Assembly (NCBI GenBank): GCA_964568455.1
Contig: CAZMPJ010000008.1
Span: 1 to 64,000, forward strand
Source of the DNA: CAZMPJ01 sp964568455
GTDB lineage: Bacteria > Margulisbacteria > WOR-1 > O2-12-FULL-45-9
Direction of reading: 5' to 3'
Length of the DNA stretch: 64,000 nt
Shown: one piece after another, positions 8,029 to 16,723 of the stretch
Layout: every line of letters begins with the position of its first letter
How positions within the stretch are numbered: position 1 is the stretch's first letter
Program-made: the position numbers and the translations under genes
The notes under the pieces: generated by a model
Told to the model about the DNA's origin: nothing
The model's input: the letters and a program-made list of their open reading frames with translations, nothing else
Databases searched by the model: none

Positions 8029-8535
8029 ATGAAAGATTTAATACCAAATGAATATATTCAAAGAAAAATAATGGTGATTAGGAATAAAAAAGTGATATTA
8101 GATAAAGATTTGGCCAAGCTTTATGAGGTTAAGACAAGAGATTTAAATAAAGCAGTCACTAGAAACAAAGAGCGTTTTCCTGAAGATTTTATGTTTCGTT
8201 TGAATAAAACTGAATTCGAAAACTTGAAGTTCCATTTTGGAACATCAAGTTGGGGTGGAACGAGAAAGAAGCCAAGGGCTTTTACGGAGCAAGGAGTTTC
8301 GATGCTTTCTTCTGTGCTGAAAAGTAAAAAAGCAATAAAAGTAAATATTCAAATTATGCGAGTTTTTACACAATTGAGAGAAGTATTATCTAATCATGAA
8401 GAAATTAAAAAGAAAATCGAAATAATGGAAAGAAAATATGACAAACAGTTTTCGGTTGTTTTTGAGGCTATTAAAACATTAATTTATCCTACGGAAAAAC
8501 CAAAGAAAATAGGATTTCTTAGGGAGAATGATTAA
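8029..8535 (+). CDS. ORF6N-domain DNA-binding protein
   Basis: The first about 85 residues (VILDKDLAKLYEVKTRDLNKAVTRN, RFPEDFMFRLNK, FTEQGVSMLSSVL) match the ORF6N domain, a presumed DNA-binding domain common in phages and bacterial accessory regions. The C-terminal 70 residues form a charged helix (EEIKKKIEIMERKYDKQF), probably a coiled coil. AGGAGG lies 10 nt before ATG 8029. The stop overlaps the start of the lipoprotein gene (TAATG), so it seems to share an operon with the lipoprotein and secretin, an unusual partner for this family. Domain sure, role unknown. Confidence 0.8.
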   Translation: MKDLIPNEYIQRKIMVIRNKKVILDKDLAKLYEVKTRDLNKAVTRNKERFPEDFMFRLNKTEFENLKFHFGTSSWGGTRKKPRAFTEQGVSMLSSVLKSKKAIKVNIQIMRVFTQLREVLSNHEEIKKKIEIMERKYDKQFSVVFEAIKTLIYPTEKPKKIGFLREND

Positions 8536-8912
8536 TGCGTTGTCATTTAATAATTATAGTGCTAGCGGTTTTCGTGCTCTCTGCCTGTTCATCTCCTCAA
8601 GAAGAAATAATTATTTCAGAAGAAAAAGAAGAAACAACAGAAACAGTTCAGCCTTCAAGAGAAGCGGTTTATGTTTATAACCAGCAGCCAGAAACCAATT
8701 CTAAACAAATCACTTTAAAAATAAACAACGAAGCCCTTTTGATGGCCGAAGGAAGTATGCGACTTTTAGGAGTGGTGGTAGGTGGCAGGAAGAAAGAAGT
8801 GCTACTAGAAGTAGCGGGGGTGGGGCGTTTTTTTGGTGAGGGAGACCGGATTCAGGGTTACCGATTAATCAAAATCAATCAATCCCAAATCATATTAGAA
8901 AAGGAGTTATAA
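8535..8912 (+). CDS. Small lipoprotein, PilP-like partner of the secretin
   Basis: A 125-residue protein with a lipoprotein signal: hydrophobic stretch then the lipobox LSAC at residues about 15-18, so cysteine 18 should carry the lipid. A Glu/Thr-rich linker follows, then a small beta domain (LLGVVVGGRKKEVLLEV, FFGEGDRIQGYRLIKINQSQIIL) resembling the C-terminal domain of PilP/GspC-type proteins that bind secretins. It starts in the TAATG overlap with the ORF6N gene and ends at the secretin start. The PilP assignment is by context and fold pattern. Confidence 0.65.
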   Translation: MRCHLIIIVLAVFVLSACSSPQEEIIISEEKEETTETVQPSREAVYVYNQQPETNSKQITLKINNEALLMAEGSMRLLGVVVGGRKKEVLLEVAGVGRFFGEGDRIQGYRLIKINQSQIILEKEL

Positions 8913-10058
8913 ATGAAAAAAGTTTTTTTGGCTGTGCTGCTGTTTTTCTGCTTGTTTACCCCTCTTGAAGCTGAAGAAATCATTAAAAAGATAGAGTTTG
9001 CTGATGCCGCGGTTTTAGATGTGGTGCAAATTTTAGCTAAACGAGCCAGTATTGATTTAGTTATTTCCGGTGATGTTGGTTTAATCCAGTCTAAGCGTGC
9101 GACTATTAATTTGAAAGATATTACTGGCAGCCAGGCAATCGAATATATTTTGCGTACCAATGATATTAATTATGAAATAAGAAAAGGAGCGATCTTAATA
9201 TCTTTAGATCTTAACCAGGATAAAGGCAAGATAGAAACAGTTTATTTGAAATATTTAGCCGCAGATAAGGTTTGTGAATTAATTGAAAAGGTAATCCCCA
9301 GCATTAAAACTACGGTAGGTGGTAGTGCTAACGCAATTGTTTTAAAGGGGAAAATTCATCAAATTGAGGAAGCGAAAAATTTAATAGAATCTGTTGATCG
9401 ACCTGTTCCGCAGATTTTAATCGAAAGCAAGGTTTTGGAAATTTCAAAATCAGATTCCACCCGCTTTGGCGTTTCTTATGGTTCTTCCCCAGGTGTAATT
9501 CAATTTATCACTGACAAAAACACAAGAAAAACTGCGTTAGCCCATGATATAAGCACTACGGTGACTGGATTAATTTCTGATGGCAAAGCAAAAATAATTG
9601 CCAAGCCCAGGATTGCAACGCTGGATAACCACGAGGCGATTATTAATATTGGCAGCCGTATACCTTACGCGGTTCCAGTAACCAATAGTTCTAATTCAAT
9701 TACCTGGACAGTGGATTATATTGATGCTGGAGTAAAGCTTAAAATTACGCCCATGCTGGGAGAGGAGGGCTATATCACCACTGCTATTCAGCCTGAAGTT
9801 TCTTCGATATCAGAATGGAAAACCACGGCAGCTGGAGAATTCCCGGTTATTTCTACTCGTAATGCTCAGGCTACTTTAAGGGTGAAAGATGGGGAAACCA
9901 TTGTAATTGGTGGCTTGCTGTCAGAAACTGATCGTAAAAATGTTTCTAAATTACCTATTTTAGGCTATTTACCCATAGTTGGTTTCTTGTTTCAAAACGT
10001 AACCATTGAAAAAGCAGAAACAGAAATTGTGTTTATGATCACTCCGTATGTTATTTAG
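8913..10058 (+). CDS. Secretin-family outer-membrane channel (short form)
   Basis: A 381-residue protein: a signal peptide (residues 1-20), an STN/N0-type domain at about 25-90 (ILAKRASIDLVISGDV), one ring-building N1/NolW domain at about 105-160 (YLKYLAADKVCELIEKVI) and the secretin barrel domain from about 165 (PQILIESKVLEI) to the end, including VKDGETIVIGGLLSE. Secretins form the outer-membrane pore of type II secretion or type IV pili. Typical ones are 500-700 residues; this is a minimal version. No other secretion or pilus genes are in the window. An AAAAGGAG site precedes the ATG. Confidence 0.85.
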   Translation: MKKVFLAVLLFFCLFTPLEAEEIIKKIEFADAAVLDVVQILAKRASIDLVISGDVGLIQSKRATINLKDITGSQAIEYILRTNDINYEIRKGAILISLDLNQDKGKIETVYLKYLAADKVCELIEKVIPSIKTTVGGSANAIVLKGKIHQIEEAKNLIESVDRPVPQILIESKVLEISKSDSTRFGVSYGSSPGVIQFITDKNTRKTALAHDISTTVTGLISDGKAKIIAKPRIATLDNHEAIINIGSRIPYAVPVTNSSNSITWTVDYIDAGVKLKITPMLGEEGYITTAIQPEVSSISEWKTTAAGEFPVISTRNAQATLRVKDGETIVIGGLLSETDRKNVSKLPILGYLPIVGFLFQNVTIEKAETEIVFMITPYVI

Positions 10059-10060
10059 GA

Positions 10061-10738
10061 TTAATTAGAAACAATCTTAACTTTTCCCAGCATTCCCATC
10101 TGATCGTCTTTTAAGATTAAAACCCCGTCCAAGCCTCTGATTTTCTTGGCAAATTTTAAAGCCTGGTCAATATCTGAAGAGTCTTTTATTTGGTTGCCAA
10201 TAGCAGTAGCTGCAGCATCAGCTAAAAAAGCATTTCTAGCAATCACGGTTACTGCGTCAGCCTTGCCAAAGTTAAAAGCGTCTTCTCTGTTTCCGGATGA
10301 AGTGCAAACTGCGAAAGGTTTTTCTTGTGGTTCTATTTCTAAAGCAATTTTACCGGAAAAAGGTGAGCCATCTGCATAGATGATAACTTTTCTTTTTTGA
10401 TTGGTTTTAATAAAAATATCTCCACCATTTTCAACAATCAACTCATTACTATAAGGTAACAGGTCTTTGCCTACTGTTTCAGCCAAAGCGCCGCCAAAAG
10501 TAGCCATGGAGCTAACTTTTAACTTTTTTGAGATTTTATGCATTTCTTTGACCATGGCAGAGGCCTTTTCTTTTTCCCCTTCAATTTCATCGCGGTGGTT
10601 AAGTAAAGATTCTAGGGCTTTTTCGTAAAAATTGCCTTCAGCCAGAATCAAAAGGTCGGTTTCCTTCTCAATTACTTCAAAGCGGACCAAATCTTCTGCT
10701 TTAACGCGATTATGTAAGACCTTGTCTTTATAATTCAT
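10061..10738 (-). CDS. UPF0280 family protein
   Basis: A 225-residue protein matching UPF0280 (VSSMATFGGALAETVGKDLL, ELIVENGGDIFIK, FAVCTSSGNREDAFNFGKADAVTVIARNAFLADAAATAIGN). The family is distantly related to ApbE flavin transferases and is known mainly from methanogens and other anaerobes; its reaction is not established. TATAAT at 10745-10750 lies 6 nt from the ATG, so the mRNA should be leaderless. It converges on the secretin gene with only 2 bases between. Confidence 0.8.
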   Translation of the reverse strand: MNYKDKVLHNRVKAEDLVRFEVIEKETDLLILAEGNFYEKALESLLNHRDEIEGEKEKASAMVKEMHKISKKLKVSSMATFGGALAETVGKDLLPYSNELIVENGGDIFIKTNQKRKVIIYADGSPFSGKIALEIEPQEKPFAVCTSSGNREDAFNFGKADAVTVIARNAFLADAAATAIGNQIKDSSDIDQALKFAKKIRGLDGVLILKDDQMGMLGKVKIVSN

Positions 10739-10744
10739 ATAAGC

Positions 10745-10750
10745 ATTATA
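10745..10750 (-). promoter_or_regulatory. -10 box of the UPF0280 gene, leaderless
   Basis: Minus-strand TATAAT 6 nt before the ATG at 10738. Confidence 0.5.
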
Positions 10751-10768
10751 ACAGATTTACAAAATATC

Positions 10769-10795
10769 TGAAATTTTTTGCTTAACTTATCGATA
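10769..10795 (+). promoter_or_regulatory. TGAAATT-N15-CGATA promoter element (nagB-like operon)
   Basis: TGAAATT 10769-10775, 15-nt spacer, CGATA 10791-10795. The ATG at 10806 is 10 nt further, so the transcript would have almost no leader. Confidence 0.65.
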
Positions 10796-10805
10796 ATTAT
10801 TTGGT

Positions 10806-11609
10806 ATGAAAGTAACAACTAAACCAGTAAGAGTAATAGTTAGACAAACTAAAGCTGAAGTGGTGCAGTTTGGTGCCAGAAAATTTGCTGATGTCATGAA
10901 GGCCAAGCCTGACTTTGTTGGCGGAGTTGGCACTGGCAGTACGCTGGAATCTTGCGGCCGCGAAATAGTAGCTTTAAAGCAAACAGAAGGCATTGATGTT
11001 TCCCGCGTCCATCTTTTTGGCTTAGATGAATACCTTGGTTGGCGTCCTATTGATTTTGAAAGATCATATACCTCTATTTTATGGAACCTCTATTGCCGAG
11101 GTATGGGGCTGCCGATTACAAATATGCACTTGCCTTATTGGAATACTCAATATCCTCAAATGACCTGTGCCATACTTGAAAATGAAATTGACGAAGCTGG
11201 CGGCATTAACCTCCAATTATTAGGCTTAGGTGTTAATGGTCATGTTGCTTTTAATGAGCCTGGGGTAGATCCGGCCTTAAAAACCCATGTTGAAGCACTT
11301 AGTCAAATAACCAGAACGAGAAATTCAGTCGGGTTTGATACTCTTGTTCCAGAGCGAGCTATGACACAAGGTATTGCCACTATAAGAAGAGCTACAGCGC
11401 TATTATTAATGGCTTATGGAGCAGAAAAAGCTGATGCTGCGCAGGCCATGTTATTTGCTCCACCCAGCCGGGATTGGCCAGCTTCTTTACTAATGCCTCA
11501 TCCAGACTTAACAGCAGTATTTGACCTGGAAGCAGCAAGCTTGTTCCCCACGCCGTATAATCAAGAGGGTGATTACGAGGTAGATTGGCCATGCCAGCAT
11601 ACCGGTTAA
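10806..11609 (+). CDS. nagB: Glucosamine-6-phosphate deaminase-like protein
   Basis: The 267-residue protein follows the NagB/6-phosphogluconolactonase fold: GGVGTGSTLESC (phosphate loop), FGLDEYLGW (catalytic Asp), LGLGVNGHVAFNEPG (catalytic His and Glu) and PERAMTQGIATI. NagB turns glucosamine-6-phosphate into fructose-6-phosphate and ammonia. All expected catalytic positions seem present. It is followed by an overlapping radical SAM gene, and the pair sits behind an alternative promoter element rather than near sugar-uptake genes, so its real substrate may differ. The C-terminus (QEGDYEVDWPCQHTG) is not typical of NagB. Confidence 0.8.
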   Translation: MKVTTKPVRVIVRQTKAEVVQFGARKFADVMKAKPDFVGGVGTGSTLESCGREIVALKQTEGIDVSRVHLFGLDEYLGWRPIDFERSYTSILWNLYCRGMGLPITNMHLPYWNTQYPQMTCAILENEIDEAGGINLQLLGLGVNGHVAFNEPGVDPALKTHVEALSQITRTRNSVGFDTLVPERAMTQGIATIRRATALLLMAYGAEKADAAQAMLFAPPSRDWPASLLMPHPDLTAVFDLEAASLFPTPYNQEGDYEVDWPCQHTG

Positions 11610-12982
11610 CCAATGTTGGCCAACATATTGCGCAGAGACTTTGGGATCCCCAATACATTAAAAAGCAAGGCACTGTAAAAGTGGTTAATTCAAATAGTGT
11701 TTTTATTATTTCGCCTAGGACATTTGCCGCGTCTACGCTAGCTTCCCAGTTAAAGATTCAATATACTAGTCCAGAATTTCTCGCAGCCATGGATATTATG
11801 AAGGAAGCATTATTTTCTGGAGCAATAAATGATGGAAGCGAAGAATTAAATTTAGGTCTTTTTAATCAAATGCTTGAAAGTGGATTGTTTGTTGAGGGGA
11901 CAAGGTTAGGAGAAGAGCCTAATCCAATTGAGTCTATAAGAGTAATTAACTTTCAGGTAACTTTAAATTGCAACTTAAGCTGTCTTCATTGTAGCAGAGG
12001 CAATGCCTCAACAGAACATGAACCAATAGCAAGAGATGTTTTAGCTGATGCCTTGGAGCAGGCGTACTTAAGCAATGCAATGTGCTCCTTTGCTGTTAAT
12101 GGTGGGGAGCCAACCTTATTTAAAGGGGATTTGTTTTGGTTATTTAAGTTTGCAGCTACTTTAGGGGTTGTTACCCAATTTGTTACCAATGGATGGTGGG
12201 GGGATAAACAAGATTTTACTATTTGGGGGCACAAGTTTAAGAATGCAGGCGAATTTACTGATAAATTAAGGGCTATTGCGCCGATGTTTGTTCATTTTAG
12301 CTTGGATGGGACAGAAGCAATTCATGATCATTTGCGTCAAAAACCAGGTAGTTTTAATTCTGCCATTGCTGGGATCAAGGCTGCGCGAGAATCAGGGTTA
12401 ATTGTAAATACTAATACAGTTAAGCATCCAGATTTAGAAAGCTTTGAGGACTTGATGAATTATTTAGAAGCTAATTGCGGGTTAAACCCTGATCCTCGTG
12501 AGATGAATTTATCTGCGATGGTAAGGACAGGTCAAGCAGCGAATAATTTTCCAGTTACTGATCCGATTTATGAAGAAGAATATTTGGACGGGTGCAAAGG
12601 CTTTTATTCTCCCACAAATTTGGTTATTGGCTATGATGGCAAATTGGGTAGTTGTGGGGTTGCTAGCACTTATGGTGAATTTGGTGATTTAAAAATCCAA
12701 ACCATGACTGAAATTTTAAATGGCATTCAGGAAACAGCTGCTTATCAATTACATGTTGGTAAAGATTTGAAGCCGCATCTTCACCTTTTGCCAGAAGATA
12801 TTTTCCCAATACGCTATAGTAATCCTTGTGAAATGTGGATTCCTTTGACCATGATTGTAACTAAAATTGACCAAGAAGAAAAAAGGCTTGGTAGGAAATT
12901 GTTTCCACAAGAAATCCGGGCTATTCAAGAATATGTGGGCTGGAGGACGATGTTGGGGAAGTCAGAGAACCCCTTTAGTTGA
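11591..12982 (+). CDS. Radical SAM protein with SPASM-like C-terminus
   Basis: The 4Fe-4S signature CNLSCLHC gives cysteines 127, 131 and 134; AVNGGEPTLF is the following GGE motif of radical SAM enzymes. The C-terminal part has DGCKGFYSP, a dG..GSCG segment with FGDL, and a last NPCEMW, which resembles the extra cluster-binding SPASM/twitch region of peptide-modifying enzymes. The first about 115 residues are of unknown type. ATG 11591 fits GAGG 10 nt upstream; a TTG at 11585 is also possible. It overlaps nagB and its last 21 bases run into hisB. No small peptide substrate gene is evident beside it, so the substrate is unknown. Confidence 0.8.
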   Translation: MPAYRLTNVGQHIAQRLWDPQYIKKQGTVKVVNSNSVFIISPRTFAASTLASQLKIQYTSPEFLAAMDIMKEALFSGAINDGSEELNLGLFNQMLESGLFVEGTRLGEEPNPIESIRVINFQVTLNCNLSCLHCSRGNASTEHEPIARDVLADALEQAYLSNAMCSFAVNGGEPTLFKGDLFWLFKFAATLGVVTQFVTNGWWGDKQDFTIWGHKFKNAGEFTDKLRAIAPMFVHFSLDGTEAIHDHLRQKPGSFNSAIAGIKAARESGLIVNTNTVKHPDLESFEDLMNYLEANCGLNPDPREMNLSAMVRTGQAANNFPVTDPIYEEEYLDGCKGFYSPTNLVIGYDGKLGSCGVASTYGEFGDLKIQTMTEILNGIQETAAYQLHVGKDLKPHLHLLPEDIFPIRYSNPCEMWIPLTMIVTKIDQEEKRLGRKLFPQEIRAIQEYVGWRTMLGKSENPFS

Positions 12983-13588
12983 GGGAATTCCTTTTTTTCT
13001 TGGATTAATTTTACAAGCCCGTCTTAGCGCTACACCAAAAGCTTTAAAAATTGCTTCAACTTTATGATGAGTGTTTTTACCTCTAACTAATTCTATATGC
13101 AGGGAAATGCCAGCTTTATAAACAAAAGCTTCAAAAAATTCCCGCAGCATTTCGCTGTCCAGTTCCAACTTTATCTTCTCTTTACCAATTTCAGCATAAA
13201 TCAATTGTTTGGCAAAGCGAGCTTTAAAAGTAAAGTGGGGGCGGCCGGAGATATCCAGGGCAGCTTTGACATCAGCTAGTGATTCATCCATAGGAATAAC
13301 CGCATGGCCGTAGCGTTCAATCTTTTCTTTTTTACCCAGAGCTTTTTTGAATGCTTCGCCCAATGCTAGTCCGGTATCTTCTACTAAATGGTGCAGATCA
13401 ATTTCTAAATCGCCTTTAGCTTTTAAATTTAAATTAAATAGACCGTGTTTGGCAAATAAATCAAACATGTGGCTAAGAAAAGGAATAGGATAATCAATAT
13501 TTCTTTTCCCAGTACCGTCAATGTTTAATTCAATCTTAATATTGGTTTCTTTGGTTTTGCGGATGACTTTGCTCTTGCGTTTTTTCAT
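12962..13588 (-). CDS. hisB: Imidazoleglycerol-phosphate dehydratase
   Basis: Catalyses the dehydration of imidazoleglycerol phosphate in histidine synthesis. The metal-binding motifs are present: FLSHMFDLFAKHG, DLHHLVEDTGLALGEA and a final HHKVEAIFKAFGVALRRA. It is the single-domain HisB without a phosphatase half. The N-terminus has an unusually basic MKKRKSKVIRKTKE start. It is separated from the rest of the histidine genes and overlaps ruvB by 4 nt, so it is cotranscribed downstream of slt and ruvB. Confidence 0.94.
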   Translation of the reverse strand: MKKRKSKVIRKTKETNIKIELNIDGTGKRNIDYPIPFLSHMFDLFAKHGLFNLNLKAKGDLEIDLHHLVEDTGLALGEAFKKALGKKEKIERYGHAVIPMDESLADVKAALDISGRPHFTFKARFAKQLIYAEIGKEKIKLELDSEMLREFFEAFVYKAGISLHIELVRGKNTHHKVEAIFKAFGVALRRACKINPRKKGIPSTKGVL

Positions 13589-14619
13589 TTAAACAATACC
13601 TCTTGATCTTTATTTTTATCTTTTTTTGGCTTTAAACCAATATGTTCATATGCAGCAGTAGTAGCTGTTCTTCCCCTTGGAGTTCTTTCAATAAAACCGA
13701 TTTGCAGCAAATATGGTTCATAAACATCTTCCAAAGTCAGTGGATCTTCATGAATGGAAGCGGACAAAGTATCAACCCCCACTGGGCCGCCGGCAAATTT
13801 CTTAATAATTGCGGAAATAATTTTACGATCAACATTATCTAGACCCAATTCGTCAATTTCTAGACTGGCTAAGGCATTACTAGCAGTTTCCTGATCAATA
13901 TCGCCTTGGGCTTTAACTTGAGCAAAGTCGCGCACTCGTCTTAAAAGACGATTAGCAATCCTAGGGGTGCCTCTTGATCTTTTGGCAATCTCGGTTGCAC
14001 CTTTTTCATCAATTTTAATCTTTAAAACCTGGGCTGCGTGAATAATAATCTGCTTAATATCTTTAGCAGAATAAAATTCTAAACGGCTAAGCATACCAAA
14101 GCGGTCACGAAGTGGGGAGGAGATTTGTCCAGCTCGGGTAGTGGCGCCGATTAAAGTAAATTTTGGTAAATCTAATCGAATTGATCTGGCACTAGGGCCT
14201 TTGCCAATCACAATATCTAAGCCAAAGTCTTCCATGGCCGGGTAGAGCACCTCTTCTACTACGCGGTTTAAACGATGGATTTCGTCGATAAATAAAACAT
14301 CGTTGGCTTTTAAATTAGTTAGGATTGCAGCTAAATCTCCTGGTCGCTCAATAGCAGGGCCAGAAGTAATTTTTAAATTTACGCTCATTTCATTGGCAAT
14401 AATGCTGGCCAGTGTGGTCTTTCCCAGTCCTGGCGGACCATAAAACAACAAATGTTCCAGGTTTTCGCCTCTTCCTTTGGCTGCATCAATGTGGATTAAA
14501 AGATTATCAATGATTTTTTTCTGGCCGATAAAGTTTTTAAAGGTTTTTGGCCGTAGACCTTCAAATTCTTGGTCTTCTTTGTCTCGGCCTGATTTAATAA
14601 TGCGTTCTTCAGCTGCCAC
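13585..14619 (-). CDS. ruvB: Holliday junction branch migration helicase RuvB
   Basis: Motor of the RuvAB complex that drives Holliday junction migration. It has the Walker A motif GPPGLGKTTLA, Walker B LFIDEIHRLN, sensor GATTRAGQIS and the C-terminal winged helix (PYLLQIGFIERTPRGR). Length 344, normal. It starts inside the last 11 bases of the upstream slt gene and overlaps hisB. ruvA and ruvC are not in the window. Confidence 0.96.
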   Translation of the reverse strand: MAAEERIIKSGRDKEDQEFEGLRPKTFKNFIGQKKIIDNLLIHIDAAKGRGENLEHLLFYGPPGLGKTTLASIIANEMSVNLKITSGPAIERPGDLAAILTNLKANDVLFIDEIHRLNRVVEEVLYPAMEDFGLDIVIGKGPSARSIRLDLPKFTLIGATTRAGQISSPLRDRFGMLSRLEFYSAKDIKQIIIHAAQVLKIKIDEKGATEIAKRSRGTPRIANRLLRRVRDFAQVKAQGDIDQETASNALASLEIDELGLDNVDRKIISAIIKKFAGGPVGVDTLSASIHEDPLTLEDVYEPYLLQIGFIERTPRGRTATTAAYEHIGLKPKKDKNKDQEVLFK

Positions 14620-16672
14620 TATAAACCCTCTTATAACCGTAAAAGCTTTTCATGACTTTTTTGACATAGTTCCTGGTTTCATATAATGGAATATCTTCTA
14701 TGAATTCGTCCAAATCAAAGTCCTTATATTTTTTCTTCCATCTTTTCACTCTTACCGGTCCCCCGTTGTAACCAGCCAAGGCCAAATGTACGTTTCCATC
14801 AAATCTTTTGACTAATTGAGCCAAATAATAGGTACCCATCTCGATGTTAACACGGGGTTGGTACATTTTCCAGCGAGAGTACTTGATTCCAAGCTTCCGT
14901 GAAAGGATTCTGCCGGTGCTGGGTATAACCTGCATTAAACCATGGGCCCAGGATCTAGACAGGGCTCTTGATTTAAAGCGGCTTTCTTCGCGAATTACCG
15001 CATAAACTAGATGCGGATCAACATCGTATTTTTTCGCAAACTTATTAACATATTGCCAATAGCCTCGAGGATAAGAAAAACGCCAAAGCCGAGGGTTAAC
15101 ATCTGCAAGATTGCCGCTTAAGTTTGCCTCATTGATTTTTTTATCGGCATAATAAATGGGTTTAGCAAACTTCCCCTTCATTACATAGGCGTGGTATTTA
15201 GCAATATTAGCTTTTTCTTTTTTATCAGGAGGAAGAACTTTTACTAGATATTCTGCTTCTTCCGCTGCCTGATCTGCCATTTTCAAAACCATTAACTCTT
15301 TATATTTTGCTTCATGGCTGGCGGTTAAGCCTGTATCCCCATTAATTTCTATTTCAATATCAGCTACTTCCGGGATAGCAGAAGGCTTTATATTAATATT
15401 ATATTTTTCCAATTCTTCCCGGGCGCGGTAGCCGTAATATGAATGATCATGCCGGGCAATGGTAAGTTTAAAAGCTTCAATTGCTTTATCTTTGTTGCCT
15501 ATTTTTTCTGCACTTTTGCCGGCCCAAAACATTAAGCGATCAGAATCTTGATGTGGTGGCAAATAAATAGCCCGACTAAAAACTTTATAAGCAGCTTGAT
15601 AATCTTTTTGTTTATAAAAATTATTGCCGGCAAACCAGATACAGCTTAAATAAAGATCAGAATTAGGATATTTATTAATCAACTTATCAAAAGCAACCAC
15701 TGCTTCAGCTGTGTTGCCTAAAAGTTTATTATAATAGCCAATGTAATAGAGAGAATCATCAGCAATATAATGATTAGGATAGCGATCAACTACTTTTTGC
15801 AAAAGAGGGATGGCGGCTTTTAGCTTATCTCTGTAGCTATAGGTACGAGCCAAATAATACATAGCCTCTGGTTTAGCGTCTTTGCCCTGGTTAATAGCCC
15901 GTTTAAAATATTTTTCCGCGGTTTTGGTTTTTCCTTTGCGCAAACAAACCCGGCCTAGCATTAAATTAGCTTCGTCGTAATAGGAGCTACGTTTGTAATA
16001 TTTTGTAATGCGCGAAAAATATTCTTTAGCCTTGGTATAGTTGCGAACTTTGAAATATTTAATGCCTAAATTGTAAACTGAAGCAGCCGGTGCTTCGTAG
16101 TGGGCCAGGGCACTGGTTTTTGCCAGCTTATCTAATTGATCTAGGGCTTTTTCCGCAAAATAGCTATTGGCATGAATTAGATTTAAATTCCTAAAGACCC
16201 GGGAAGCTTCTTCATATTTTTTTAGCTTTTCTAAATATTGGCCCAGGCGATAGCGAGCTTCTGGTACAACTTCATTGTTTGGATATTGGGCGATTAACGC
16301 ACGTAGAGTTTGGGTAGCAGTCTTATAATCGTCTTGCGCAGCCTGGCTTTTGGCCAAGCCAAACAAGGCTTTGGGCACTAAAACACTATCTTTAAAATGA
16401 TCAGAGACTTCTTTGTAAACCTGGGCTGCTTCTGGGTAATGTTTTTTGTTAAAATAACATTCCGCAATATAAAAATAGGAATAATCCAGCAAAGGATAGG
16501 ATGGATCTTTAATAGATGTTTTAAAATTTTCAATGGCAGCGTAATATTGTTTATCCTGCAAATAAGTGTAGCCCATGTTAAAAGAAGCGCGGGAATCAAG
16601 ATTGATTTCTGCTAAGGCTGGAACCCAGAGCAAGGCCAATATTAGTGCTGCTGCGAAAGCCTTTGTTTTCAT
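14609..16672 (-). CDS. slt: Soluble lytic murein transglycosylase with TPR repeats
   Basis: A 687-residue exported protein. A signal peptide (residues 1-21, ending ALA) is followed by about 450 residues of tetratricopeptide-like repeats (for example YLARTYSYRDKLKAAIPLLQKVVDRYPNHY). The SLT domain begins at about residue 540: AVIREESRFKSRALSRSWAHGLMQVIPSTG, with the catalytic glutamate near 562, then YYLAQLVKRF and LAGYNGGPVRVKRW. It should cleave peptidoglycan in the periplasm, forming 1,6-anhydro ends. Minus-strand TATAAT at 16684-16689 lies 11 nt from the ATG. Heads the slt-ruvB-hisB run. Confidence 0.92.
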   Translation of the reverse strand: MKTKAFAAALILALLWVPALAEINLDSRASFNMGYTYLQDKQYYAAIENFKTSIKDPSYPLLDYSYFYIAECYFNKKHYPEAAQVYKEVSDHFKDSVLVPKALFGLAKSQAAQDDYKTATQTLRALIAQYPNNEVVPEARYRLGQYLEKLKKYEEASRVFRNLNLIHANSYFAEKALDQLDKLAKTSALAHYEAPAASVYNLGIKYFKVRNYTKAKEYFSRITKYYKRSSYYDEANLMLGRVCLRKGKTKTAEKYFKRAINQGKDAKPEAMYYLARTYSYRDKLKAAIPLLQKVVDRYPNHYIADDSLYYIGYYNKLLGNTAEAVVAFDKLINKYPNSDLYLSCIWFAGNNFYKQKDYQAAYKVFSRAIYLPPHQDSDRLMFWAGKSAEKIGNKDKAIEAFKLTIARHDHSYYGYRAREELEKYNINIKPSAIPEVADIEIEINGDTGLTASHEAKYKELMVLKMADQAAEEAEYLVKVLPPDKKEKANIAKYHAYVMKGKFAKPIYYADKKINEANLSGNLADVNPRLWRFSYPRGYWQYVNKFAKKYDVDPHLVYAVIREESRFKSRALSRSWAHGLMQVIPSTGRILSRKLGIKYSRWKMYQPRVNIEMGTYYLAQLVKRFDGNVHLALAGYNGGPVRVKRWKKKYKDFDLDEFIEDIPLYETRNYVKKVMKSFYGYKRVYSGS

Positions 16673-16723
16673 CGGAGAATGTCATTATAACATTTGCTAT
16701 GTTACAATACAATTTAGCGACTT

